Positions 17,535-24,945 of a stretch of 64,000 bases of DNA are shown here, piece by piece. The notes under the pieces were generated by a model that saw nothing but the letters and a program-made list of their open reading frames with translations, had not been told where the DNA came from and ran no database searches. Numbering within the stretch: position 1 is the stretch's first letter; the number at the start of each line of letters is the position of its first letter. The position numbers and the translations under genes are program-made. This stretch comes from an uncultured Roseburia sp. (lineage in GTDB: Bacteria > Bacillota > Clostridia > Lachnospirales > Lachnospiraceae), in assembly GCA_900539115.1 (NCBI GenBank), contig UQAQ01000013.1, forward strand, positions 1-64,000. Reading direction: 5' to 3'.

Positions 17535-18407
17535 TTATTTACCGCGTTCTGCCATCAAAAGTTCGATTTCCTGCTCATTGATACCTACCATCGCCTCTCC
17601 GAGATCCTCAGAAAGTTTTGCGATCATATCTGCATCGGTATAATTGGTAACCGCTTTTACGATTGCCTGTGCACGTTTTTCCGGATTTCCGGACTTAAAG
17701 ATACCGGATCCGACAAATACACCTTCCGCGCCAAGCTGCATCATAAGTGCTGCATCTGCCGGTGTAGCCACGCCGCCTGCCGCAAAGTTTACAACCGGAA
17801 TACGGCCATTGTCATGCACATACTGAACCAGATCGTAAGGAACCTGCAAGTTCTTTGCTTCATCGTACAATTCATCTTCACGCATCGATGTGATCTTTGC
17901 AATTTCCTGATTCATCATGCGCATATGACGTACGGCCTGTACGACATCACCGGTTCCCGGCTCACCCTTTGTACGGATCATGGATGCTCCTTCATTGATA
18001 CGGCGCAATGCCTCACCAAGATCTTTTGCTCCACATACAAATGGTACTTTGAATTTTGTCTTATCAATATGATATTTATCGTCTGCCGGTGAAAGCACTT
18101 CACTTTCATCGATATAATCAATCTCAATGGCTTCCAGAAGCTGGGCTTCTACAAAATGTCCGATACGGCACTTTGCCATAACCGGGATGGAAACCGCTTC
18201 CTGGATTCCCTTAATCATCTTTGGATCGCTCATACGAGCCACGCCGCCTGCTGCGCGGATATCTGCCGGAATACGCTCCAGCGCCATAACTGCACAAGCT
18301 CCTGCATTTTCTGCGATCTTTGCCTGCTCCGGTGTCGTAACATCCATGATTACGCCGCCTTTTAACATCTGTGCCAATTCTTTATTTAATGTGTATCTTT
18401 CATTCAT
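17535..18407 (-). CDS. pdxS: Pyridoxal 5'-phosphate synthase subunit PdxS
   Basis: 290-residue (beta/alpha)8 synthase that makes PLP from ribose 5-phosphate, glyceraldehyde 3-phosphate and ammonia. Highly conserved blocks are present: KGGVIMDVTTPEQAKIAE, GGVARMSDPKMI, the lysine-bearing VMAKCRIGHFVEAQ, and PFVCGAKDLGEALRRI followed by GASMIRTKGEPGTGD. Complete length and first gene of the pair. The upstream 135 bases lack a strong -35 box, which would suit activator-dependent control. Confidence 0.98.
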   Translation of the reverse strand: MNERYTLNKELAQMLKGGVIMDVTTPEQAKIAENAGACAVMALERIPADIRAAGGVARMSDPKMIKGIQEAVSIPVMAKCRIGHFVEAQLLEAIEIDYIDESEVLSPADDKYHIDKTKFKVPFVCGAKDLGEALRRINEGASMIRTKGEPGTGDVVQAVRHMRMMNQEIAKITSMREDELYDEAKNLQVPYDLVQYVHDNGRIPVVNFAAGGVATPADAALMMQLGAEGVFVGSGIFKSGNPEKRAQAIVKAVTNYTDADMIAKLSEDLGEAMVGINEQEIELLMAERGK

Positions 18408-18444
18408 TTTATGTCATCCTCCTAACACTTTTCGTGTTTATTAA

Positions 18445-18535
18445 GAACATGTTCATTTTGAATGATACACTATATCTGGCACTTTGAAAATATCCAGTTT
18501 GGTTTATTTTTGGATGCCAGTTGGAGGGTGGAAAA
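18445..18535 (-). promoter_or_regulatory. pdxS upstream region with AACTGG repeats
   Basis: The 137 bases before pdxS contain no canonical promoter. A TATAGT/TATCAT-like -10 is visible near 18465, with only weak -35 candidates. Two AACTGG copies lie about 29 bases apart, near 18500 and 18522. In other Firmicutes pdxST is controlled by a MocR-type regulator (PdxR) binding repeats upstream; these could be such sites, but no such regulator gene is in the window. Confidence 0.25.
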
Positions 18536-18544
18536 TCATTTTTT

Positions 18545-19240
18545 CTAAATCTGCTTAAATTCCACACTCCTTTTTTGCATTTCCTCCGCCTGATACTGAA
18601 TCAAAAATGCCTGCGCTTCCTTATTGCTTCGAATAAAATAACGTTCGCCATCCGATTCGACAAATGCAGTATTGTTTTCCATCGCCAGTCCCACTATATC
18701 TTTTTCGAGCAGCATGGCATCAAACGACCCCCGCCCTTCTTCGTTATAATGAGGACAAAAAGCCATCGGAACGATGCCCAATCCATCCGCCCAGCAATAC
18801 TCCCATTCGCTTTCCTTTGAAAAAGATTGGGAATCACTATGTCCACAGCAAAACCAACAAATTGCTCCGGCACTAATTCCCGTTAATACGGCGGTATCTT
18901 TCTCATATATTTCCTTCAATTTTTCGTCCACACCATACTTTTTCCACATTTGCATCATGAAAACGGTGTCACCGCCTCCGACATAAATAATATCCGCCCA
19001 AACCAACAAATCATTGATCGTATCTTCACCGGGCGCAGACATGAGACAAAGGCACTTCACCTCACATCCCAGTTTATTATATTCTTTGGTAAACGTATCC
19101 CGATAATCTTGTGCATCCTGACTTGCCGTTCCTATAAACAGTACATTTGGATTTTGTTTCTTTGCTAGTTTAATTGCATATTTATTTAGTGGTCTTGTAG
19201 ATAATAAATCGCCACTTGCTATTGCTACAATTCTTCCCAT
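18545..19240 (-). CDS. Peptidase E-like protein, family S51
   Basis: 231-residue predicted serine peptidase related to aspartyl dipeptidase (PepE) and cyanophycinase. Family features are the IIYVGGGDTVFMMQMW segment (near 84-99), the nucleophile elbow GISAGAICW with Ser123, and the downstream FCPHYNEEGR with a conserved His. Cytosolic, no signal peptide. ATG with GGAGGAC six bases upstream. The substrate cannot be read from the sequence; Firmicutes members are often of unknown substrate. Confidence 0.85.
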   Translation of the reverse strand: MGRIVAIASGDLLSTRPLNKYAIKLAKKQNPNVLFIGTASQDAQDYRDTFTKEYNKLGCEVKCLCLMSAPGEDTINDLLVWADIIYVGGGDTVFMMQMWKKYGVDEKLKEIYEKDTAVLTGISAGAICWFCCGHSDSQSFSKESEWEYCWADGLGIVPMAFCPHYNEEGRGSFDAMLLEKDIVGLAMENNTAFVESDGERYFIRSNKEAQAFLIQYQAEEMQKRSVEFKQI

Positions 19241-19277
19241 ACGTGTCCTCCATCTTATTAAAATTTGTAATTTTTCA

Positions 19278-19496
19278 TCAATACTCTTTTGGTATCTCGC
19301 CTTCTATCCCATACATTTCTTTAAAGTTTACAAGGTCAGCCTGCGTTTTGATCAACATAATTTCTTCCCATTTTCCTGTATGAATATTCTTAAAACCGGC
19401 AACCTGCTCCCCATTACAAATACTTGCTTTTATCATCGGCTTTTTATTTTCTTTATCATATGGCTTAGGTATTATTTTCTTTCTGAAAAAACGCAT
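19278..19496 (-). CDS. Conserved small protein of unknown function
   Basis: 72 residues, basic N-terminus (MRFFRKKIIPKPYDKENKK), then KASICNGEQVAGFKNIHTGKWEEIMLI and an acidic end. AAGGTCC lies upstream of the ATG. It has the look of a small conserved cytosolic Firmicutes protein; I know of no assigned function. It sits alone between the NUDIX gene and the S51 peptidase with a 37-base gap to the latter. Confidence 0.65.
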   Translation of the reverse strand: MRFFRKKIIPKPYDKENKKPMIKASICNGEQVAGFKNIHTGKWEEIMLIKTQADLVNFKEMYGIEGEIPKEY

Positions 19497-19529
19497 CGTC
19501 GGACCTTCTTTCCACTTGATTTTCCTACA

Positions 19530-19982
19530 CTATTTCAATGTATCAAACCACTTATCATTTTCTTTATAAAAATAATATTCACTGATATTTTCATCCAGAA
19601 AAACTTTCAACATTTTATCCATTCCTTGCGCCAGTTCTTTTCCTTGCATTTCGTCTAATTCCATCCAATAGACGTCACCTTCCATCGATGAAGATAATTC
19701 TCCTTCAAAGTGATTTGTTTTGTAAAACAAAACAACATAGCGTGATCCATCATCCCTCAACCAGTCCTTTATCCCACATAACACAGGCGAAGATATCTTC
19801 AACCCAGTTTCTTCAAACACCTCACGAATCACCGCATCAGTAAACGATTCACCCTTTTCAACATGTCCACCCGGAAAAGTTATTCCTGAATAAGTATCGT
19901 CAACTTTATTCTGTACCAAAACCTTGTTTCCATCGTAAATCATACACATATTAGTTAATGTAACGATTTCTGTTCTAGGCAT
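19530..19982 (-). CDS. NUDIX hydrolase (8-oxo-dGTP diphosphatase-like)
   Basis: 150 residues. The full NUDIX box is present at about 38-61: GGHVEKGESFTDAVIREVFEETGL, with the REVFEE metal-binding glutamates. The flanking TNMCMIYDGNKVLVQNK and FPGG layout resembles MutT/YtkD-type 8-oxo-dGTP or dinucleotide hydrolases. Substrate is not decided by sequence. It forms a short cluster with MazG-like and ASCH genes (gaps of 9-15 bases), suggesting a nucleotide-housekeeping unit. Confidence 0.88.
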   Translation of the reverse strand: MPRTEIVTLTNMCMIYDGNKVLVQNKVDDTYSGITFPGGHVEKGESFTDAVIREVFEETGLKISSPVLCGIKDWLRDDGSRYVVLFYKTNHFEGELSSSMEGDVYWMELDEMQGKELAQGMDKMLKVFLDENISEYYFYKENDKWFDTLK

Positions 19983-19991
19983 ATATTACCA

Positions 19992-20324
19992 TCACCCTTC
20001 CTCTGTCCGTATCAAAGACTTTTTCGTCTCAAATCCCTCGGGATATCTGCTTTTCAATTTATCGATGTTCCCCTGAAAAACATCTTCAAGCGAAATATCT
20101 AATGCGGTAGCTGCTTCTGCCAGATACCATGCAATGTCACCAAGTTCTTTTACCAAATGCTCTTTATCCAGTTCATGTCCCTGCGCCATCCATTTTTTTA
20201 CAATATCAATCGCCTCTCCGGACTCTCCACACAACCCCATAACACTGTTGATCAAAACATCCTTTTTATCAAGTGCAGGATTGAGTGTTGTCATTGCCAG
20301 TTTTTGGTACTCATTTACTTTCAT
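19992..20324 (-). CDS. MazG-like nucleotide pyrophosphohydrolase
   Basis: 110-residue all-alpha NTP pyrophosphohydrolase. The metal-binding EXXE pairs are in GLCGESGEAIDIVKKW and ELGDIAWYLAEA. Single MazG domain as in iMazG/RS21-C6-type proteins, which remove aberrant nucleotides. An ATG five codons further upstream exists, but GGAGGA lies exactly seven bases before the ATG at 20322-20324, which fixes the start. It begins 15 bases after the ASCH gene stop. Confidence 0.88.
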   Translation of the reverse strand: MKVNEYQKLAMTTLNPALDKKDVLINSVMGLCGESGEAIDIVKKWMAQGHELDKEHLVKELGDIAWYLAEAATALDISLEDVFQGNIDKLKSRYPEGFETKKSLIRTEEG

Positions 20325-20339
20325 TTTCTGTTCCTCCAT

Positions 20340-20726
20340 TCACATATCAAATTCCCAGATACTAAGTTTGCCTTTTGCCGGCATCGGCTCCGTTTTTACT
20401 ATATTTTCCAGTTTAAATCCATACCCTTCCCATTCGGTATGCTTGATAATGCTGGAATATATCTCAGCATTTCTTTCTCTTAATTCCTTTCTTAGTTCAT
20501 CGTCCACTTTTATACAGTCAGACAAGGTAACCTTAGCAATAATACAACCGCTTGGATATTCCAGATTCAGATGTTCAAATTTTTTCATTGCCTTTTTGTC
20601 TACACCCTTGCCGGCGTGGATAAGGATTTCTCCTCTGTATTTTGTTTTCCAAGTTCTAAACTCATATTCTTTCAAGCCTGCTGCAATCAATGAGGCAAAA
20701 GGCTGTTTTATTGTAATTACTTTCAT
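20340..20726 (-). CDS. ASCH domain protein
   Basis: 128 residues beginning MKVITIKQPFASLIAAGLK, the typical ASCH start, with FRTWKTKYRGEILIHAGK and a C-terminal KLSIWEFDM. ASCH domains are beta-barrel folds related to PUA and are thought to bind RNA; some cleave nucleic acids or N4-acetylcytidine. The chosen ATG has GGAGG seven bases upstream; a longer frame upstream contains the 33-base-period duplication at 20741-20789 and is probably not translated. Confidence 0.85.
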   Translation of the reverse strand: MKVITIKQPFASLIAAGLKEYEFRTWKTKYRGEILIHAGKGVDKKAMKKFEHLNLEYPSGCIIAKVTLSDCIKVDDELRKELRERNAEIYSSIIKHTEWEGYGFKLENIVKTEPMPAKGKLSIWEFDM

Positions 20727-20740
20727 TTTATACCTCCGTT

Positions 20741-20789
20741 TACGCAAATCCCCGTTTATGCAAGTGCAAATCCTACGCAAATCCCCGTT
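20741..20789. repeat. 16-bp tandem direct repeat, period 33
   Basis: TACGCAAATCCCCGTT occurs at 20741-20756 and 20774-20789. The second copy covers the last codons of the unknown 297-residue gene, so the first looks like a duplicated gene end. A shorter GCAAATCC copy lies between them. Confidence 0.8.
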
Positions 20790-21666
20790 CGTCATGTTTC
20801 AAAATGGCGGCATCCTTCAAAGCCTGCCGATATAGTTCAACCGGGGACAGCGGCACTTTCTTTTCACAGTTTTCATAATATTCCACATACTTCCGATGTT
20901 CTTTAAATCTTATGTTTCCCATTATCTTTTTCAAATAATACTCGGCAAGTCCTTCTGTCGCTTCCCAGGTATCAAATGTTTTAAAAGCATTTTCATTGCC
21001 TAAAACATTCATCAACAGATAAATGATAAATTCATGGCCAATAAAGTAAAATGCATCTTCAAAATCTCTTTCAATTCCAAAGACATCCTGGCTTTGAGAA
21101 ATGTCAATTGCTTCTGCTCCACCCTCTACAGACGTTACAAACGTTACCTTGAACAGCTCACTTGGCAGCTGACAGCCAAGCCATTTTTCAGCCTTATCTG
21201 TAAACTGCACGTTTTCAAAAGCAGTCCGTAATTGGGGAATGTAATTTTCAATTTTATTTTTTTCATCCTGCCATATATTTTCGACATAATCATCATAGTA
21301 CTTTCCCATAATTTCTGCAATGCAAATAATACTTTCCGCATATTGAATATTTACCGGATCTATAGTGTTCGGCACATTTCCATTGATCACTTTCTTTTCA
21401 AAATCTATTAGCGAATAATAGTATTCTTTTGCAGAAACTTCTGCACACGCCGGCTCCGACACCATTAAATCATACAACGCTCCGCAATGTTCTCCACCGG
21501 ATACGGTAAGCAGCTTCTCATTGCTTTTGAGTACCATTAAATCCTTTTCCAAATACCGCGAGCGGTAGTACTCACCATAGGCATTGTCATACCCACATTT
21601 TGCGACGGATAACATATGAAAAATATAATTAGTATCTTTATTCGCAGTAAATTTTATTTTGTTCAC
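20773..21666 (-). CDS. Unknown 297-residue protein with degenerate metalloprotease-like motif
   Basis: I do not recognise the family. The protein is cytosolic, with no signal peptide or membrane helix. The C-terminal third contains FIGHEFIIYLLMNVLG (about 217-232) and EATEGLAEYYLKKIMG (about 243-258). The spacing resembles the HExxH...E layout of gluzincin peptidases, but the second histidine of HExxH is missing (HEFII). GTG start with GGGGGA six bases upstream. Its 3' end is partly duplicated downstream. The gene follows the CDF transporter by 42 bases. Confidence 0.65.
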   Translation of the reverse strand: MNKIKFTANKDTNYIFHMLSVAKCGYDNAYGEYYRSRYLEKDLMVLKSNEKLLTVSGGEHCGALYDLMVSEPACAEVSAKEYYYSLIDFEKKVINGNVPNTIDPVNIQYAESIICIAEIMGKYYDDYVENIWQDEKNKIENYIPQLRTAFENVQFTDKAEKWLGCQLPSELFKVTFVTSVEGGAEAIDISQSQDVFGIERDFEDAFYFIGHEFIIYLLMNVLGNENAFKTFDTWEATEGLAEYYLKKIMGNIRFKEHRKYVEYYENCEKKVPLSPVELYRQALKDAAILKHDERGFA

Positions 21667-21708
21667 TTGTATCCCCCTTGATTGGTTTATATAAATGATT
21701 CTACTTTT

Positions 21709-22599
21709 CTAATCCGGAATGATTTCTATGTACACCTGATCGTATTTATGCCGCAGTTCCTGCTTTATTTCGTCCCTTACACGATGCAGGATACTGATAT
21801 GAATGACGTCGGTCTGATTTCCTATGTACACTTCCACCCAGAGTTTTCGCCCGGTTTGGATCACATCTAAAAAAGTTACTTCATACGGATACTCCTGCAT
21901 ATGTTTATTGACAATGGCATAAATCTGATCAAACACTTCCTGTTCAGGGGCAAAAAGCACCAGATTTCGTATGCTCTGGAAAATGACCTTGACCGGTTCT
22001 TTAATCAAAAACAACGCCATTACAACGGCAACCGCCGGATCGATATAAGGAACCAGAAACTTCCCTCTTGTCTGAACCAATATCGTCTGAACGGCAAAGG
22101 CAGCCGCTACTCCAATACTGCTTACAATGTCGAGTTTCCACATGTACAATTCTGCTTTGATCGTATCGGACTCGTATTTTTTACTATAATGACTTAAAAG
22201 CAGATACATTGCCGCACATCCCAGACACACGATAAATTCAAATACCGCGATACTTCCCGCATCGACATCGTGTCCGCCCTGAAATAACAGTTTTACATTT
22301 TCTACCAACAGATTACACGTCAGTGCCAATAATACGCTGTATTTCACAAGCAAAAACAACGACTCTACCTGCGAATATCCATAGGGATGTTTTTCCGTTA
22401 CCGGCGTATAAAGCAGCGGGATAAGTACCAAAAAAGGACCGATCATAACCAGATCTGCCGCATCAAACAGACAGTCCGTTAAGAGCGAATGCGAATGTGT
22501 GATCCACGCCATGATTCCTTCGGAAAGTACAAACAAAATACTTCCCATGAACGATAGCCGCAATATCAATTTTTCAATTTTCAGCTTACTTTTTTTCAT
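21709..22599 (-). CDS. Cation diffusion facilitator (CDF) family transporter
   Basis: 296-residue membrane protein with about six helices and a C-terminal cytosolic domain (from about residue 205). The helix-2 metal site reads LTDCLFDAADL, a DxxxD arrangement as in the FieF group. The helix-5 site reads MWKLD, so the usual His of HxxxD is replaced by Met. That change makes the transported metal uncertain (Zn, Fe or Mn are all possible). The start is the ATG at 22597-22599 after GAGGATT; the frame opens nine codons earlier without a ribosome site. Confidence 0.85.
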   Translation of the reverse strand: MKKSKLKIEKLILRLSFMGSILFVLSEGIMAWITHSHSLLTDCLFDAADLVMIGPFLVLIPLLYTPVTEKHPYGYSQVESLFLLVKYSVLLALTCNLLVENVKLLFQGGHDVDAGSIAVFEFIVCLGCAAMYLLLSHYSKKYESDTIKAELYMWKLDIVSSIGVAAAFAVQTILVQTRGKFLVPYIDPAVAVVMALFLIKEPVKVIFQSIRNLVLFAPEQEVFDQIYAIVNKHMQEYPYEVTFLDVIQTGRKLWVEVYIGNQTDVIHISILHRVRDEIKQELRHKYDQVYIEIIPD

Positions 22600-22666
22600 T
22601 TTATGAATCCTCTTCCGTGATGTCATTCATAAATACATAATACACATCTCCATACATTTCTGTATT

Positions 22667-23539
22667 TCACACGGTCAATATCCTTTTCCCCAGTTTTCTT
22701 CTCACGCAGATCCAGACTACAACACCCACGACCACAATGGCACCGGAAAGCACCTGGGAAACTGCGATTCCTGTACTCCCGATCTGTAACTGATCGGTGC
22801 GCAGTCCTTCGATCCACACACGTCCCAGTGCATAACCCACGAGATAGAGTAAAAATATCTCTCCATTGAATTTCTTCTTCGTCGTAAATACGAGAATTAA
22901 TACGAGAACAAGAATATTCCAAAGGGATTCATACAAAAATGTCGGGTGTACCTGAATATACTGCACACCATCAATCGTTGTCATATGGCTTCTCATCAAT
23001 TCCGTGATATTTGCCGGATTTACCTGATCCACTCTCAGACGCATGGCAAACAAACTATTGGTATATTCTCCAAACGCCTCCCGATTAAAGAAGTTTCCAT
23101 AACGTCCAATGATCTGTCCCAGTACAAGACCTCCTACCGCAGTATCCGCAAGCAGAAAGAAGTTGTATTTTTTTACTTTGCAATAAATAATTGCCGTCAA
23201 TATCGCTGCGATCACGGCTCCGTAAATTGCCATTCCACCGCCACGCGTATTAAAGATCTGAAGCAGATCATCTTTATAGTTTTCCCAGCTGAATGCCACA
23301 TAATACAGTCTTGCACCAATGAGGGAAAAAATGATCGCATAAATAGCAAAGTCTGTATATACTTCTTTTTTCTGACCGGTTCTCTGTGCCTGATGACAGG
23401 CAAGCCAAAGTCCGGACAACATTCCTGCCGCAATGATCATTCCGTAAAATGCGATCGTAAATCCCCCGATGGTAATTCCTTTCGGAAGATGCGGAATGTA
23501 GATTCCTATATTAGGGAATGCAATTTCTGCTGAATTCAT
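22667..23539 (-). CDS. lgt: Prolipoprotein diacylglyceryl transferase Lgt
   Basis: 290-residue membrane enzyme that moves a diacylglyceryl group from phosphatidylglycerol to the lipobox cysteine of prolipoproteins. The Lgt signature GRYGNFFNREAFG is at residues 145-157, with the conserved arginine-bearing GARLYYVAF near 75-83, HPTFLYES and GYALGRVWIEGLR in the C-terminal half. About seven membrane helices are expected. It lies downstream of ychF; an inverted repeat at 23582-23615 in the gap may attenuate readthrough. Confidence 0.96.
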   Translation of the reverse strand: MNSAEIAFPNIGIYIPHLPKGITIGGFTIAFYGMIIAAGMLSGLWLACHQAQRTGQKKEVYTDFAIYAIIFSLIGARLYYVAFSWENYKDDLLQIFNTRGGGMAIYGAVIAAILTAIIYCKVKKYNFFLLADTAVGGLVLGQIIGRYGNFFNREAFGEYTNSLFAMRLRVDQVNPANITELMRSHMTTIDGVQYIQVHPTFLYESLWNILVLVLILVFTTKKKFNGEIFLLYLVGYALGRVWIEGLRTDQLQIGSTGIAVSQVLSGAIVVVGVVVWICVRRKLGKRILTV

Positions 23540-23581
23540 ACTCTATCCTTTCTGCGGATATTGCTCCGCACTATACTTACA

Positions 23582-23615
23582 AATCCCAGAAAACTCCAAG
23601 GAATCTTCTGGGATT
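23582..23615. repeat. Inverted repeat between ychF and lgt
   Basis: AATCCCAGAA (23582-23591) and TTCTGGGATT (23606-23615) are exact inverted copies. Neither side has a convincing T run, so it may be a weak terminator or an mRNA processing or stability hairpin. Confidence 0.45.
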
Positions 23616-23625
23616 ACCTGCTTCA

Positions 23626-24723
23626 TTATACGTTAAAACGGAACAGTATAACGTCGCCGTCCTGCACGACATACTCTTTTCCTTCGGAACGGACAAGCCC
23701 TTTTTCTTTGGCTCCATTATAACCATTATTTTCCACCAGATGATCATAACTGACAACTTCTGCACGAATAAATCCGCGCTCGAAATCCGTATGTATCTTT
23801 CCTGCAGCCTGTGGAGCTTTGGTTCCTTTTGTAATCGTCCATGCTTTGGTTTCCATCTCTCCACTCGTGATATAACTGATAAGTCCAAGCAGTTTATAAC
23901 TAGCCTTGATCAGTTTTTCCAATCCGGATTCTGCAATTCCAAGATCTTCCAAAAACATCTTCTTTTCTTCGTCATCCAGTTCTGCAATCTCCTGCTCGAT
24001 CTGCGCACAGATCACAAATACTTCTGAATTTTCATCTGCGGCAAACTGACGGACTTTTGCCACATGTTCGTTTGTGGCACCATCATCTGCAAGATCGTCT
24101 TCGGCAACATTTGCCGCATAGATAACCGGTTTTGCCGTAAGAAGATTGTACTCTTTAAACCATTCTTCTTCCTCTTCGTTCTGCAGTTCAAAATTCTTCG
24201 CAAGATGTCCTTCTTCCAAAAATGCTTTTAACCGCTCCAGCATATCGACTTCTGCTGCCAGCTTTTTATCGGCTCTTGCTGCCTTGATGCTTTTTGCCAG
24301 ACGGCGTTCCAGAATTTCAATATCCGAAAAGATCAATTCCAGATTGATTGTCTCAATATCGCGAAGCGGATCAATGCTTCCATCTACATGCACGATATTG
24401 GTATCTTCAAAACAACGCACCACATGCACGATGGCATCTACCTCACGGATATTTGACAAAAACTGGTTACCAAGTCCTTCGCCTTTGGAAGCTCCTTTTA
24501 CCAAACCTGCAATATCTACAAATTCAATGACAGCCGGCACTACTTTCGCAGAATGGTTCATCTCTGCCAGCACATCCAGTCTCTCATCCGGCACCGGTAC
24601 GACACCTACATTCGGATCAATCGTACAAAACGGATAGTTTGCCGATTCCGCTCCTGCCTTTGTCAATGAATTAAATAACGTACTTTTTCCCACGTTGGGA
24701 AGTCCAACGATTCCGAGTTTCAT
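23626..24723 (-). CDS. ychF: Redox-regulated ribosome-associated ATPase YchF
   Basis: 365-residue Obg-family P-loop protein that prefers ATP. Motifs: GLPNVGKSTLFNSL (G1), DIAGLVKGASKGEGLGNQFL (G3 region), a coiled helical insert, YAANVAEDDL in place of the NKxD motif (the change behind ATP preference), and a TGS domain ending VVQDGDVILFRFNV. Length normal. A promoter at 24827-24855 would give it a leader of about 97 bases carrying two hairpins. Confidence 0.97.
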   Translation of the reverse strand: MKLGIVGLPNVGKSTLFNSLTKAGAESANYPFCTIDPNVGVVPVPDERLDVLAEMNHSAKVVPAVIEFVDIAGLVKGASKGEGLGNQFLSNIREVDAIVHVVRCFEDTNIVHVDGSIDPLRDIETINLELIFSDIEILERRLAKSIKAARADKKLAAEVDMLERLKAFLEEGHLAKNFELQNEEEEEWFKEYNLLTAKPVIYAANVAEDDLADDGATNEHVAKVRQFAADENSEVFVICAQIEQEIAELDDEEKKMFLEDLGIAESGLEKLIKASYKLLGLISYITSGEMETKAWTITKGTKAPQAAGKIHTDFERGFIRAEVVSYDHLVENNGYNGAKEKGLVRSEGKEYVVQDGDVILFRFNV

Positions 24724-24777
24724 TTTCTATCTTTCCTTTCTTACCTAAGCCTTTATTTTCAAGTCTCTATATTATTT

Positions 24778-24823
24778 CATGTCACCAAGCGAAGCTTGAT
24801 GACATGCGCATGCATCAGCATGC
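24778..24823 (-). repeat. Two strong hairpins in the ychF leader
   Basis: CATGTCAcCAAGC (24778-24790) pairs with GCTTGaTGACATG (24794-24806) around a 3-base loop with one mismatch, and GCATGC (24808-24813) pairs with GCATGC (24818-24823) around ATCA. They lie between the predicted ychF promoter and its ribosome site. They resemble dispersed palindromic repeat units of other genomes, but no second copy is in this window. Confidence 0.6.
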
Positions 24824-24826
24824 TTC

Positions 24827-24855
24827 ATTATATCATATTTACTCATCTTTGTCCA
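24827..24855 (-). promoter_or_regulatory. Promoter for ychF
   Basis: TGGACA (24850-24855) and TATAAT (24827-24832) on the minus strand with a 17-base spacer. It overlaps the 3' end of the tiny ORF at 24843-24935. Confidence 0.65.
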
Positions 24856-24935
24856 TAAAGAACAAAGGTGCCACGCCTTACTTTTCTGCCACTTGACGCA
24901 TTAAGGTTTTCAGCTGCGGATCGGGATTCTTTCAT
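24843..24935 (-). CDS. Possible 30-residue ORF after hipT
   Basis: ATG at 24933-24935 follows AGGAGG by six bases, and that ribosome site overlaps the hipT stop codon. The peptide MKESRSAAENLNASSGRKVR continues to residue 30 with a basic, Gly-rich end. The excellent ribosome site and coupling argue for translation; the short length, lack of recognised homologue and overlap with the ychF promoter argue against a conserved protein. Confidence 0.3.
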   Translation of the reverse strand: MKESRSAAENLNASSGRKVRRGTFVLYGQR

Positions 24936-24945
24936 AAATTACCTC

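Noticed and set aside
18445..18535. Riboswitch in front of pdxS
   Set aside because: No conserved aptamer elements or terminator could be found; only short repeats, listed as a weak regulatory region.
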